A stretch of 11,385 bases of DNA. Origin: Candidatus Omnitrophota bacterium (lineage in GTDB: Bacteria; Omnitrophota; Gorgyraeia; Gygaellales; Profunditerraquicolaceae). The notes under the pieces were generated by a model. The model saw only the letters and a list, made by a program, of their open reading frames with translations, did not search any database and had not been told where the DNA came from. Made by a program: the position numbers and the translations under genes. The stretch lies in NCBI GenBank assembly GCA_028687525.1, contig JAQTZX010000025.1, positions 1 through 11,385 on the forward strand, in the 5' to 3' direction. Shown in pieces: positions 1-7,215 of the stretch (position 1 is the first letter of the stretch; each line of letters opens with the position of its first letter).

Positions 1-678
1 ACCACCTTCCGCGGTGCGGCCGGCCGGTCGTTCCGCACGCCCACGTTATACGACCTGTACCGTACCTGGAAATACGGTTCTACGACGTATCAGTCGAATC
101 CCGATCTAAAACCGGAAAAGGCATATTCGTATGAGATCGGCGTAGACCAGGAAATCGGTGAACAGGTACTGGCGCGGATAACCGGGTATTATAACGATGT
201 TTCGGATCTGATATACAGCCTGGGAGGGACGACGAAAATAAAGCAAAACGTGGGAAAAGTCCAGATTTACGGGATTGAGACCGATATGCGGGCCGATATT
301 TTCCGGTGGTTGTCGGTTTTTTCCAATTATACGTTCAACATATCGAAGATCATGAAACATTCCGATATGTCCCTGAAGGGGAAATATCTTACGTATACCC
401 CGCGGAATAAATATTCCATCGGGGGTATTTTTAAGATTCCGAAAATAGCGGACATTGAGGTCGCCGCCAGGCATATCGGGCATGTGTTCAACAACGATGC
501 CAATACCCAGAAGATAAAGGACTATTTTGTCCTGGATTTCACCTTGAGCAGAAAATTCACCGATAATTTCGATCTTAGTATTAAAGTGGAGAACGCCGCC
601 GATAAACGGTATCTGGAATACTGGGATACGGTCGCTCCGGACCGGATGATTTCCGCCCGTGTCACGGTGAGGTTTTAA
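1..678 (+). CDS. TonB-dependent outer-membrane receptor, C-terminal part (left end outside window)
   Basis: The frame is open from base 1 to a TAA at 676-678 and encodes 225 residues without a start, so the N-terminal plug and first strands lie outside the window. The visible part looks like the last strands of a TonB-dependent beta-barrel. It has a SFRTPTLYDLY segment (residues 11-21) followed by NPDLKPEKAYSYEIG, the combination seen in BtuB/FepA-like receptors. Alternating aromatic/polar strands follow, then a late VENAADKRYLEY segment, and the protein ends in phenylalanine, the usual C-terminal signal for the BAM insertion machinery. Such receptors bring scarce ligands (cobalamin, metal chelates, vitamins) across the outer membrane using TonB energy. 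An ECF inner-membrane importer lies downstream, so the two may share a ligand; this is inferred from position only. The family call is firm; the ligand is unknown. Confidence 0.9.
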   Translation, partial: TTFRGAAGRSFRTPTLYDLYRTWKYGSTTYQSNPDLKPEKAYSYEIGVDQEIGEQVLARITGYYNDVSDLIYSLGGTTKIKQNVGKVQIYGIETDMRADIFRWLSVFSNYTFNISKIMKHSDMSLKGKYLTYTPRNKYSIGGIFKIPKIADIEVAARHIGHVFNNDANTQKIKDYFVLDFTLSRKFTDNFDLSIKVENAADKRYLEYWDTVAPDRMISARVTVRF

Positions 679-1019
679 GCCGGGATCAATCCGCCTTCGC
701 GCAGAAAACCCCGTGAATAAAGCCGGAGGTGACTGCGTGGAACCCTGCGGTCAAAGCCCGCGGCGCCATTTGTTTTCCGCCCGTGGGGCGGCGGAATCAT
801 GAGCAAAGGTCCACGGCTTAAGCCGCGGCCTGCGTCGAATGATGAATGCTGCACTCCGGCGGGATGTCTGTCCGTGACCAAGAAAGCTGGCCTCTCCGAA
901 CCTCGGACTTGCCGAAAGGCAGGCGCGAAGCGGCGGGTTTTCAGGGGATCACGGCTGTAAAGCCATGGAATTCAATTTTGCAACACCGCCGGGGTATTAC
1001 GTGAAAAGGAGAGGGAAAA
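679..1019 (+). other. GC-rich, hairpin-dense intergenic region; candidate structured RNA leader
   Basis: There is no convincing gene in these 341 bases. Bases 721-960 are about 63 percent GC by hand count, well above the genes on both sides. Many short perfect stems are visible: 777-782/786-791 (CCGCCC/GGGCGG, GTG loop), the palindrome 814-825 (CGGCTTAAGCCG), 895-899/903-907 (TCCGA/TCGGA), 908-913/918-923 (GAAA tetraloop), 924-926/930-932 and 953-956/961-964 (GTAA loop). Longer-range pairs are possible at 736-741/810-815 and 931-936/986-991. The row of adjacent hairpins from 895 to 964, two with GNRA-type loops, sits just before the radical SAM/ECF operon, as a riboswitch-type leader would. 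I could not match it to a known class; the B12 box and other cobalamin boxes are absent. Alternatives are an unrelated small RNA, a REP-like element or decayed sequence. Confidence 0.4.
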
Positions 1020-2333
1020 ATGAGCGATCTGGATAACGCACAGGACGACCGGGGTGGAATGCCGCAATGCGTCATTGACAAAGGGGTCAGCAGGTGTGAA
1101 TCCTGCGGCAGTCTTGTTCCCGCGCAGGCTGTTTTCGAGAACGGGTTCACTTATATTCTGCAGGATTGCCCGTTTGAAAAAAAAACCTTCAAAAAACTTA
1201 AATACAAAGGGAAATGGAATATTATCCGCTGGCAAAAAACGCCGTCTTACTGGCCGTGGAGAGCTACCGATAAAGAAAAAGGGTTGGATTGGGGCAGGTC
1301 CGATCCGAGACGCCCGATACTCGCGCTTATGATGCGCACGGAATGTTCCGCGCGCTGCCGTATCTGCGAACTTGTTACCAGCAGGGTGAACAAGGAAAAA
1401 CCGGCGGGATTGGATGTTGCGGCCGCCAAGCGGACAATCGCCGCCCATCGCGGGAAAATGGTCTCTTTCTGCATGGCCGAGCCTACTGAAAACGCGTCGC
1501 TCGCCGAGCTTATACGTTTTGCTTCGGAACGAAGATTGATAACGGTCATATCCACGAACGGATTGAAATTATCCGACGGCAAATATCTGAAGATCCTCAA
1601 GGACGCCGGATTGAGATACATATATATGTCGTTCGACGGTTTCGATGAGGATGTCTATGAGAAAATAAGGGGCGGTAAGCATCAATATTACCTGAAACTT
1701 CAGGCGTTTAATAACATAAAGAATGAAAAGATGAAAGCCGGCATAAAAGCCGTGTTGGTTAAGGGCGTCAACGATAATCAGGTTGATGCTTTGTTACAAT
1801 ACGCGCTTCGGAATAATTTTGTGACCGAGGTATCTCTTCAGTCTTTGAGCCTTGGAGGGGAGGAGGAAAGCTGCGGGTTCACCAAGGAGCATTTATTGTC
1901 CGTTGAGGATATAAAATTTCTAATCAACACGGTTTTGCACTTGTCCGAAGACCAGTTTGACTGCTGGAATAAGATCAAGATCGGCCTGGCTGCGGTCATG
2001 GCGAAATTCCCGTTTATCCGCATATCTCCGTTTGAATTTGACGCGATGTATCTGGTAAGAAAGAAAGACAAGCTTGTTCCTGTCCTGGACGGCAAACGCT
2101 TGGAACGGATAGCTTCGCTGCTTAGGGACGGTAAAATAACAGGTTTGATCAAAGCAGGATTTTGCCTCCCCGCGTCGTTCTTCCGGTTTGTTCTTAAAGA
2201 AATATTGTTCAAACGGCGTTTGCTGGAAACGACCGATGACCTGGTACTGGTCAGGATCAGGACAATTGTTTCGAAGCCGTATTTTTTTAGTTATTCGGGT
2301 ATGCTGGTGCATAAGAATATGCTGACTCCATGA
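1020..2333 (+). CDS. Radical SAM protein with N-terminal Cys motif (Tes/MJ0619-like)
   Basis: This 437-residue cytoplasmic enzyme starts at ATG 1020 behind a good Shine-Dalgarno (AGGAGAGG, 1007-1014). The radical SAM core shows the cluster motif CX3CX2C at C109, C113 and C116. An AEPTE segment (153-157) stands in for the usual GGEPT that contacts SAM, ISTNG lies at 177-181, and SFDGFDEDVYEKIRGG lies at 204-219. Before the core, C26-x2-C29 and a later C50-P resemble the N-terminal cysteine motif of COG1964-like enzymes such as tetraether synthase and the MJ0619 pterin methyltransferase, but the usual HG after the last Cys is missing. From family knowledge it should bind a 4Fe-4S cluster and cleave SAM to a 5-prime-deoxyadenosyl radical. 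The substrate is unknown. The next gene is a second radical SAM gene, then an ECF importer, so a cofactor or lipid modification role is plausible but not shown. Confidence 0.85.
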   Translation: MSDLDNAQDDRGGMPQCVIDKGVSRCESCGSLVPAQAVFENGFTYILQDCPFEKKTFKKLKYKGKWNIIRWQKTPSYWPWRATDKEKGLDWGRSDPRRPILALMMRTECSARCRICELVTSRVNKEKPAGLDVAAAKRTIAAHRGKMVSFCMAEPTENASLAELIRFASERRLITVISTNGLKLSDGKYLKILKDAGLRYIYMSFDGFDEDVYEKIRGGKHQYYLKLQAFNNIKNEKMKAGIKAVLVKGVNDNQVDALLQYALRNNFVTEVSLQSLSLGGEEESCGFTKEHLLSVEDIKFLINTVLHLSEDQFDCWNKIKIGLAAVMAKFPFIRISPFEFDAMYLVRKKDKLVPVLDGKRLERIASLLRDGKITGLIKAGFCLPASFFRFVLKEILFKRRLLETTDDLVLVRIRTIVSKPYFFSYSGMLVHKNMLTP

Positions 2334-2373
2334 TGATTGAGGCAATTAAGGCGCGCCTATAGCGGGGGTAAAC

Positions 2374-3084
2374 GTGAATATACACCGTGTTACCTATAAT
2401 CCGGATAAAAAATCGTGTACGCTCTATTTCATCGGCTGTAATTTCAACTGTGTCTGCTGTTACTGGAAAGAGATTTACCGTTTAGAACTCCGCCGGAATA
2501 TCCGTTTTCTGAACACGGACGAAGTTCTGGCGCTTTTAGTCCGCGTTATGCCGAAGCGGGTGAATATTCTCAGCGGCGCCCCGGAGGAAAACTAAGAATT
2601 CATTCGTTTGCCGATGACGTTGAAAAAAACGATAGGCTGTCACGTCGGTTTGTCGACAAACGGGTATTTACTTCCCGATCTTGATGGTGTCGATCATGTG
2701 AATATATCCCTGAAGGCGTTTGACGATTCTTTGCATGTCAGATATACCGGAAGATCGAATAAACCCTGTTTTTCGAATTTGCGCCGTATCTATAACAAAG
2801 GTATCGGACTTTCGGCCTCTTCCGTTTACATTCCCGGTCTCATCGAAGGGGATGAGACCGGGAAAATAGCCGGATTTATAGCGAGTATCGACGATAACAT
2901 ACCCTATCGTGTTATCGGATACATGAAAGTATTCGGTTTGCCTTTCCGCGAACCTGATCAGAGCGAAGTGGAACGTGTTTCTTTACGGGCAAGACGGTAT
3001 TTGAAGAATATTGTTTTCTCGCGTTCGTCCGGCGAAGATTACACGGGAATTATCGATTTATTTACCAGTCATCTCAGGAAATGA
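2374..3084 (+). pseudogene. Activase-type radical SAM gene interrupted by an in-frame TAA
   Basis: Two open stretches, 2374-2595 and 2596-3084, lie in the same frame and are separated only by TAA at 2593-2595 (codon 74). Together they make one 236-codon radical SAM protein of the glycyl-radical-activase type. The first part starts at GTG 2374 behind GGGGG and has GCNFNCVCCYW with CX3CX2C at C22, C26 and C29. The second part has LSTNGY (93-98), HVNISLKAFDD, the HxRYTG signature, an iPG segment and a typical C-terminal sheet. The SAM-binding GGEP region is also damaged: S67-G-A-P-E-E-N reads one residue short of SGGEPTEN, immediately before the stop. Translation of the second part alone (TTG 2608 or ATG 2614) would lack the cluster and has no well-spaced ribosome site. 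A recent pseudogene, a sequencing error, readthrough or a split protein are all possible. The end is 4 bases from the ECF ATPase start, consistent with cotranscription. Confidence 0.75.
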
Positions 3085-3088
3085 TGCA

Positions 3089-4456
3089 ATGATAAAGGTA
3101 CGGCGTCTTACGTATACGTATCCGTATACCGAATTCCCGGTTTTGAAAGATATCGATCTTGATATCAATGACGGTGAATTTGTTCTGGTGGAGGGGCGTT
3201 CAGGAGCAGGGAAGTCAACCCTTTTATATTGCCTGAACGGCATTATCCCGCATCTTTACGGCGGTAAGCTCACGGGAGAGATAAACGTGAACGGCTTGGA
3301 CCCGACCGTTCTCACGGTGAGCCGGGTCGCGTCTACAGCGGGGATCGTATTTCAGAATCCCGACCTGCAGATATTTATGCCTACGGTACGGGAAGATATT
3401 GTCTTCGGCTGCAAGAATGCCGGCTTGCCGGAAAGTACCGTATCCGTTCGTGTGCATGAGGCGCTTATCCGTATGGGGCTTGTTCCTTTTGCGGATAAGC
3501 CGGCCGACGAATTGTCGAACGGGCAGAAACAGCGGCTGGCTATTGCCGGAGTGTACGCGCTTGCCCCGGATATCTTTTTGTTTGATGAATCCACCACCGA
3601 CCTGGATGAAAAAGGGAAAAAGGAGTTTTTGATCATACTGGAACGATTGAAATCCGAAGGGGCAACCGTGATCATTTCCGAACACGAGCCCGGCTATCTT
3701 GAACATTTGATCGATAAAAAAATATCCCTGAAAGACGGTGTGATTTTTCCGGGAGAAGTGGAAATCCTCCCGGCAGAGATGCCGCGGCATCCGCCGGTGT
3801 TCTCCTCCGGAACGGCGGTCAGAATAAAAAATGTCAGTTTCGGTTATAGACGCCGGCAGGAAATTTTTACGGGGCTCAATCTCGATTTTCGCAAGGGAGA
3901 ATTTACGGCGGTTGTCGGCGATAACGGAAGCGGGAAAACGACGCTTTTCAAGCTGATACTCGGGATTCTTCGTGCCGGGAAAGGCGAGATCGAACTGGAG
4001 GGGGCGGTTCGGTATACCCTTGACGATATCTGTGGAAAGGCGGGGTTTCTTTTTCAGAATCCCGACGAGCAGTTGTTCGCGGCTACGGTGGAGGATGAGA
4101 TCGCATTCGGCCCCCGCCAGCTTGGGGTGCAATGCGATACCGAAGTGTATCTCGAGGCATACGGTATGATACAATACCGGGGTGTGCATCCCTCCCAGCT
4201 TTCCTGCGGGGAAAGGCAAAGGGTCGCTTTTATTTCGATACTGGCCATGTGCCCGGAAATTATTATCCTTGACGAACCAACTACCGGCCTTGACCGGGCA
4301 AACTGGGTCAGGCTTATGGATACCGCGGCGGCATTGAATTCGCAAGGCAAAACGGTGATTTTTTCTTCGCATAATATGAATGTTGTTGAAATGTACGCCC
4401 GGAGGGTGATCCGGCTTGAAGCGGGGAGAGTGGTTTCAGATGAAATACGAGCATAA
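3089..4456 (+). CDS. ECF transporter energizing module: fused double ATPase (EcfA-EcfA')
   Basis: ATG 3089 is preferred over upstream starts because AGGA (3076-3079) sits 9 bases before it and it begins directly with an ABC domain; it gives 455 residues. Two complete nucleotide-binding domains are visible. Domain 1 has Walker A GRSGAGKST (36-44), Q-loop FQNPDLQ (88-94), signature LSNGQKQR (142-149), Walker B ending in FDES (165-168) and switch His199. Domain 2 has GDNGSGKTT (277-285), FQNPDEQ (322-328), LSCGERQR (371-378), LDEP (394-397) and His428. FQNPD Q-loops are typical of EcfA/CbiO subunits. The protein should hydrolyse ATP on the cytoplasmic face to drive the T/S subunit encoded next, which overlaps it by 17 bases. 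Oddities are DES in place of DEP in domain 1, and a helical region before the second signature that looks shorter than usual. The fused arrangement replaces two separate ATPases. Confidence 0.93.
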   Translation: MIKVRRLTYTYPYTEFPVLKDIDLDINDGEFVLVEGRSGAGKSTLLYCLNGIIPHLYGGKLTGEINVNGLDPTVLTVSRVASTAGIVFQNPDLQIFMPTVREDIVFGCKNAGLPESTVSVRVHEALIRMGLVPFADKPADELSNGQKQRLAIAGVYALAPDIFLFDESTTDLDEKGKKEFLIILERLKSEGATVIISEHEPGYLEHLIDKKISLKDGVIFPGEVEILPAEMPRHPPVFSSGTAVRIKNVSFGYRRRQEIFTGLNLDFRKGEFTAVVGDNGSGKTTLFKLILGILRAGKGEIELEGAVRYTLDDICGKAGFLFQNPDEQLFAATVEDEIAFGPRQLGVQCDTEVYLEAYGMIQYRGVHPSQLSCGERQRVAFISILAMCPEIIILDEPTTGLDRANWVRLMDTAAALNSQGKTVIFSSHNMNVVEMYARRVIRLEAGRVVSDEIRA

Positions 4457-5696
4457 AAATACCTTTATACATTGTTTATCTCCGGAGATCAAGATCGCGT
4501 ACAGTATAGCGGTTTCGATACTGATTGTTATTCTCAATTCGCCGCGGGAGTTATTCCTGCTGGCAGCGGCGGTACTGCTGGTTTTATTTCTTGCCGGGCC
4601 GGGTTTTGGGCGGATACGGCTTTTATTTTTTGCCGTTGCCGCGGTAGTATTGTCTACATTTGCGAGCCAGGCTGTTTTTTATTCGTTTGAGCCGAAGACG
4701 GCGGTTTTTACTCTCGTTCCCGATGATTTCCCGGTGGTGGGCCGTTTTACCGGTGGTATATATATGTATAGAGAGGGAATGATATATGGGCTGGTGCAGT
4801 CTTTACGGCTTATTGCGGCCCTGACAATGGCGGTAACGGTGGTGATCAGTACACATCCGGCGCATATGGTGGAGGCGCTTGTCCGCCTGCGGTTCTCCCG
4901 CAGTTTCAGTTTTGTGATAACGATGAGTATAAGATTCCTGCCGTTTATGTTTGAACAATCAAAAAGGATCGTACTGGCGCTTAGAATGCGCGGCATAAAA
5001 ACAAGAAGTATCAACGGCGCCTTTCGGATGATACGGTTTATCTTCATCCCGCTGGTGGTTAACTCTTTGCGGCAGGCGAAGATCGCGGCATTCGCGGCCG
5101 AGACAAGAGGGATTGCTCTGGACAAAAATTCTCCGGACGGGAGACGAAAGAACAGTTTTTTCGACTTTAATACTTTCGAACTGATCACCATATCGTTTTT
5201 TATTATTCTGATGTATGTTTCAATAGTGCCTTTTAAAATGGGGCTGGGGAGGATCCCGTTTTTTCATACTTTTTTCTTCTCCATTCCTATTACGTGCGTA
5301 TTATTTATAGGCATAGGGCTTATTCCTAAGCCCGGTATTGTTTTTTTCATGGTGTGCGGGCATCGGCTGTTTATACAGATAATGCTCACGGGTATAAATC
5401 CGCTTTGGTGGCCGTATGCCCTGATTGAGGCTACGAGCCTGGAATTGTTTTTCCTGTTGAGAGGAAGATTCCTTGATTCGTACGGCGCCGCTTTCAGCGC
5501 CGGTGTTTTACGGGGGAGTGTCGTGTATCTGTATTTTTATCTTGTTTCCGCCCCGTATATATGGCATCAATTTTACGCTCCCTGGTATATCGGGATACAG
5601 ACTTTTTGGGGAGCGGCAGGTTCTGCCGTGGGAGGCATGGCGGGATACCGGTTCGGTCTCTTGATCAGGAAAACGTGTGCCCGGTCGGGACTGTAA
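4440..5696 (+). CDS. ECF transporter EcfT fused to a probable S component
   Basis: ATG 4440 is chosen because GGGGAGAG (4422-4429) is correctly spaced; a TTG at 4416 would only add residues inside the ATPase end. The 418-residue membrane protein overlaps the ATPase gene by 17 bases, implying translational coupling. Residues 1-235 look like EcfT: several membrane segments, then two cytoplasmic coupling helices carrying x-R-G motifs, LRMRG (181-185) and ETRG (221-224), which dock on the ATPases. Residues 246-418 add five or six hydrophobic helices not normally present in EcfT. They contain PKPG (296-299), WWPYALIEA (323-331), an AGVLRG segment (354-359), aromatic-rich HQFYAPWY (376-383) and a glycine-rich GAAGSAVGGMAGYRFG end (391-406). 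Length and pattern fit a substrate-capturing S component. The substrate cannot be read. The T part is secure; the S part rests on topology and length. Confidence 0.82.
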   Translation: MKYEHKNTFIHCLSPEIKIAYSIAVSILIVILNSPRELFLLAAAVLLVLFLAGPGFGRIRLLFFAVAAVVLSTFASQAVFYSFEPKTAVFTLVPDDFPVVGRFTGGIYMYREGMIYGLVQSLRLIAALTMAVTVVISTHPAHMVEALVRLRFSRSFSFVITMSIRFLPFMFEQSKRIVLALRMRGIKTRSINGAFRMIRFIFIPLVVNSLRQAKIAAFAAETRGIALDKNSPDGRRKNSFFDFNTFELITISFFIILMYVSIVPFKMGLGRIPFFHTFFFSIPITCVLFIGIGLIPKPGIVFFMVCGHRLFIQIMLTGINPLWWPYALIEATSLELFFLLRGRFLDSYGAAFSAGVLRGSVVYLYFYLVSAPYIWHQFYAPWYIGIQTFWGAAGSAVGGMAGYRFGLLIRKTCARSGL

Positions 5697-5708
5697 CGTC
5701 CCGGCCGG
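5681..5708 (+). other. Strong hairpin spanning the EcfT-S stop codon
   Basis: CCGGTCGGGAC (5681-5691) pairs over 11 bp, with one G-U, to GTCCCGGCCGG (5698-5708). The loop TGTAAC carries the TAA stop of the EcfT-S gene (5694-5696). No U-run follows (AAAAATTACGGGG), so it is a poor intrinsic terminator. It lies 9 bases before the ribosome site of the kinase-like gene, so it may lower or delay that gene's expression or protect the upstream mRNA end. The function is inferred. Confidence 0.55.
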
Positions 5709-5717
5709 AAAAATTAC

Positions 5718-5723
5718 GGGGAG
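5718..5723 (+). promoter_or_regulatory. Ribosome binding site that bears on the kinase-like gene start
   Basis: GGGGAG ends directly against ATG 5724, which leaves no spacing for initiation there. The in-frame GTG at 5733 lies 9 bases downstream, a normal distance, and would remove only three residues (MIL). GTG 5733 is therefore the more likely real start. Confidence 0.55.
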
Positions 5724-7160
5724 ATGATTCTTGTGCGTGTTTGGAGAAGACCCAACCTGATTTTTTTCTGTGTTGTCCCGATGTTACTTATCGCTGTTGC
5801 CGTAAAAATTGCGGTTATCTCGGGTACCCGGAGAACGGTCATGCGTGCGCAGCATGATTTATTTACCGCTTATTTAAAATACCTGAATGCGGAAGATGCG
5901 GTGTTCCAATCGTTATCGTTTTCCGCGGATGACAACCTGCCGTCTCCTGCCGGACAGACAATAAAGCTTGTTCTTAAAGACCCCCTGGGCAGGAAATGGA
6001 TATTCAAACCGTGCCTCTCCGACAGGTTTCCCGGCACCGGCGAGCCGCTCTGCTGCGCCGATAAATTTAATTCCATAACCGTCTACCGGATATATAAACT
6101 ACTGGGGATTGCGACTCCGAGGATAAGTTTCGTCAATTTGCGCATAAACGGGAAGACTCTTTCAGGGGCCCTTCAGGAATACGTTCCCAATGAAGGGGTC
6201 TTGTTTAAAAAAACGGTCGCGTATCTTTCCCCGGAAGCATGCGCGTATCTCCATAAAACGCAGGTTGTGGACTGGATATTCGCCAACCATGACGCCAATC
6301 TGACCAATTTTCTCGTTTTGGCATATGCTTCGGATATATCTCCCCGGTATCTTATGCGTGTTGATAATGAATCTTCGTTGAGAGGCATAAGGAATTATCA
6401 GCTTCGTTATGACACGGATGATCCTTTGAAAATAGTGCTTAATCCGAGGGACCGGGGGCGTATCGGCAGTGCGTATTACTGGTTTTGGAAGAATTATATC
6501 CGCGGCAGGCTGGATTACAACGTCTGTTCTTCAGCCGACTTTATATCGTTTGTACGCGGGTTTCCCGAAGAGTACATCCAAAAGATTCTTTTTTACCAAT
6601 GCGCCCGGCCCCCTGTCTTATCCGGGGAAAACCGCGGATTCGGCGCATACATCCGGAATGCAGATTTACAAACGAGTGATATTCTTAAACGTAAGCGGGA
6701 AAGCACTGTTGATTTTGAAACGTTCTATCGCGGGATTTCACGGGAGAAAAAAGAAAGATATGAATCGTGCCATTGTACTGATGAAAGCCGCTTACGGTAT
6801 ATTGCTGATCTGACCGCCGGGATAATAAGTGAAACCGGCCGTTTGAAAAAAGAACTGGAAGTATTAAAAGAGACTCCGCCATTCGCCTCTGATATAACCG
6901 TCGTTTTCTCCCTGGAAGGGATGAGAGAGGTACAAAAAGTATACGCAGCCTATTGGATTTACGGCGGAAAGGGACTGCGTGAGGCAACGGAATCTTCCCT
7001 GGCCAGTCTACGGCGGCTCATGAGTCCGGCGCTTGCCGCTGGAGAGAGAAAAGCACTTGAGATATATGCCGAAGAAATAATGAAGATACAAAAAGGCGGC
7101 GTCCCGGTGAAAAAAATGACGGCTATAAACCAAATTATCGTTTCCGCGCAATCTCCGTAG
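5724..7160 (+). CDS. Membrane-anchored atypical kinase-like protein (PI3K/HipA/FAM20-type fold), copy 1
   Basis: 478 residues from ATG 5724, or 475 from the better-spaced GTG 5733. One hydrophobic segment (about 11-33) is flanked by arginines on both sides, so topology is ambiguous. The middle resembles the atypical kinase group that includes HipA, PI3/4-kinase-like and FAM20/CotH proteins: a beta-strand with lysine WIFKP (K95), a helix KFNSITVYRIYKLLGIATP (114-132), a catalytic-loop-like VDWIFANHDANLTNFL (182-197, with N188, D190 and N195) and a metal-site-like VDNE (213-216, D214). The usual DRH of the loop reads DAN. A charged helical C-terminal part (about 320-460) is unassigned. The gene follows EcfT-S by 27 bases in the same orientation, so it is probably in that operon. 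A paralogue begins at 10844. The kinase assignment rests on motif spacing; the target is unknown, and a degenerate non-phosphorylating role is possible. Confidence 0.65.
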   Translation: MILVRVWRRPNLIFFCVVPMLLIAVAVKIAVISGTRRTVMRAQHDLFTAYLKYLNAEDAVFQSLSFSADDNLPSPAGQTIKLVLKDPLGRKWIFKPCLSDRFPGTGEPLCCADKFNSITVYRIYKLLGIATPRISFVNLRINGKTLSGALQEYVPNEGVLFKKTVAYLSPEACAYLHKTQVVDWIFANHDANLTNFLVLAYASDISPRYLMRVDNESSLRGIRNYQLRYDTDDPLKIVLNPRDRGRIGSAYYWFWKNYIRGRLDYNVCSSADFISFVRGFPEEYIQKILFYQCARPPVLSGENRGFGAYIRNADLQTSDILKRKRESTVDFETFYRGISREKKERYESCHCTDESRLRYIADLTAGIISETGRLKKELEVLKETPPFASDITVVFSLEGMREVQKVYAAYWIYGGKGLREATESSLASLRRLMSPALAAGERKALEIYAEEIMKIQKGGVPVKKMTAINQIIVSAQSP

Positions 7161-7215
7161 TTATTAAAGTATGTGTGTCTGTTGGTTCACTTTTGATATG
7201 TTTCGCGGCACCTTC

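Noticed and set aside
679..1019. Cobalamin riboswitch, expected from the TonB/ECF context
   Set aside because: The B12 box (AGCCAGGAGACCTGCC-like), GCCACTG and GCAACTGT boxes were not found on the plus strand, and no cobalamin core was recognised in the reverse complement; the region is reported only as an unassigned structured candidate.
2593..2595. Stop codon recoding to an amino acid
   Set aside because: The stop is TAA, not the TGA or TAG used for selenocysteine or pyrrolysine; other genes here end normally in TAA, and the nearby GGEP damage favours decay or error.
3224..4372. 382-residue open frame on the minus strand
   Set aside because: It is antisense to the double ATPase, whose motifs are complete; the minus-strand product is rich in basic and aromatic residues with no recognisable domain.
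5724..7160. HipA toxin of a HipBA toxin-antitoxin pair
   Set aside because: There is no HipB-like DNA-binding gene next to it, and the protein has an N-terminal membrane segment and a changed catalytic loop.
7161..7215. Terminator between the convergent genes
   Set aside because: Only a weak four-base stem near 7211-7226 was found, with no T-run in either direction.
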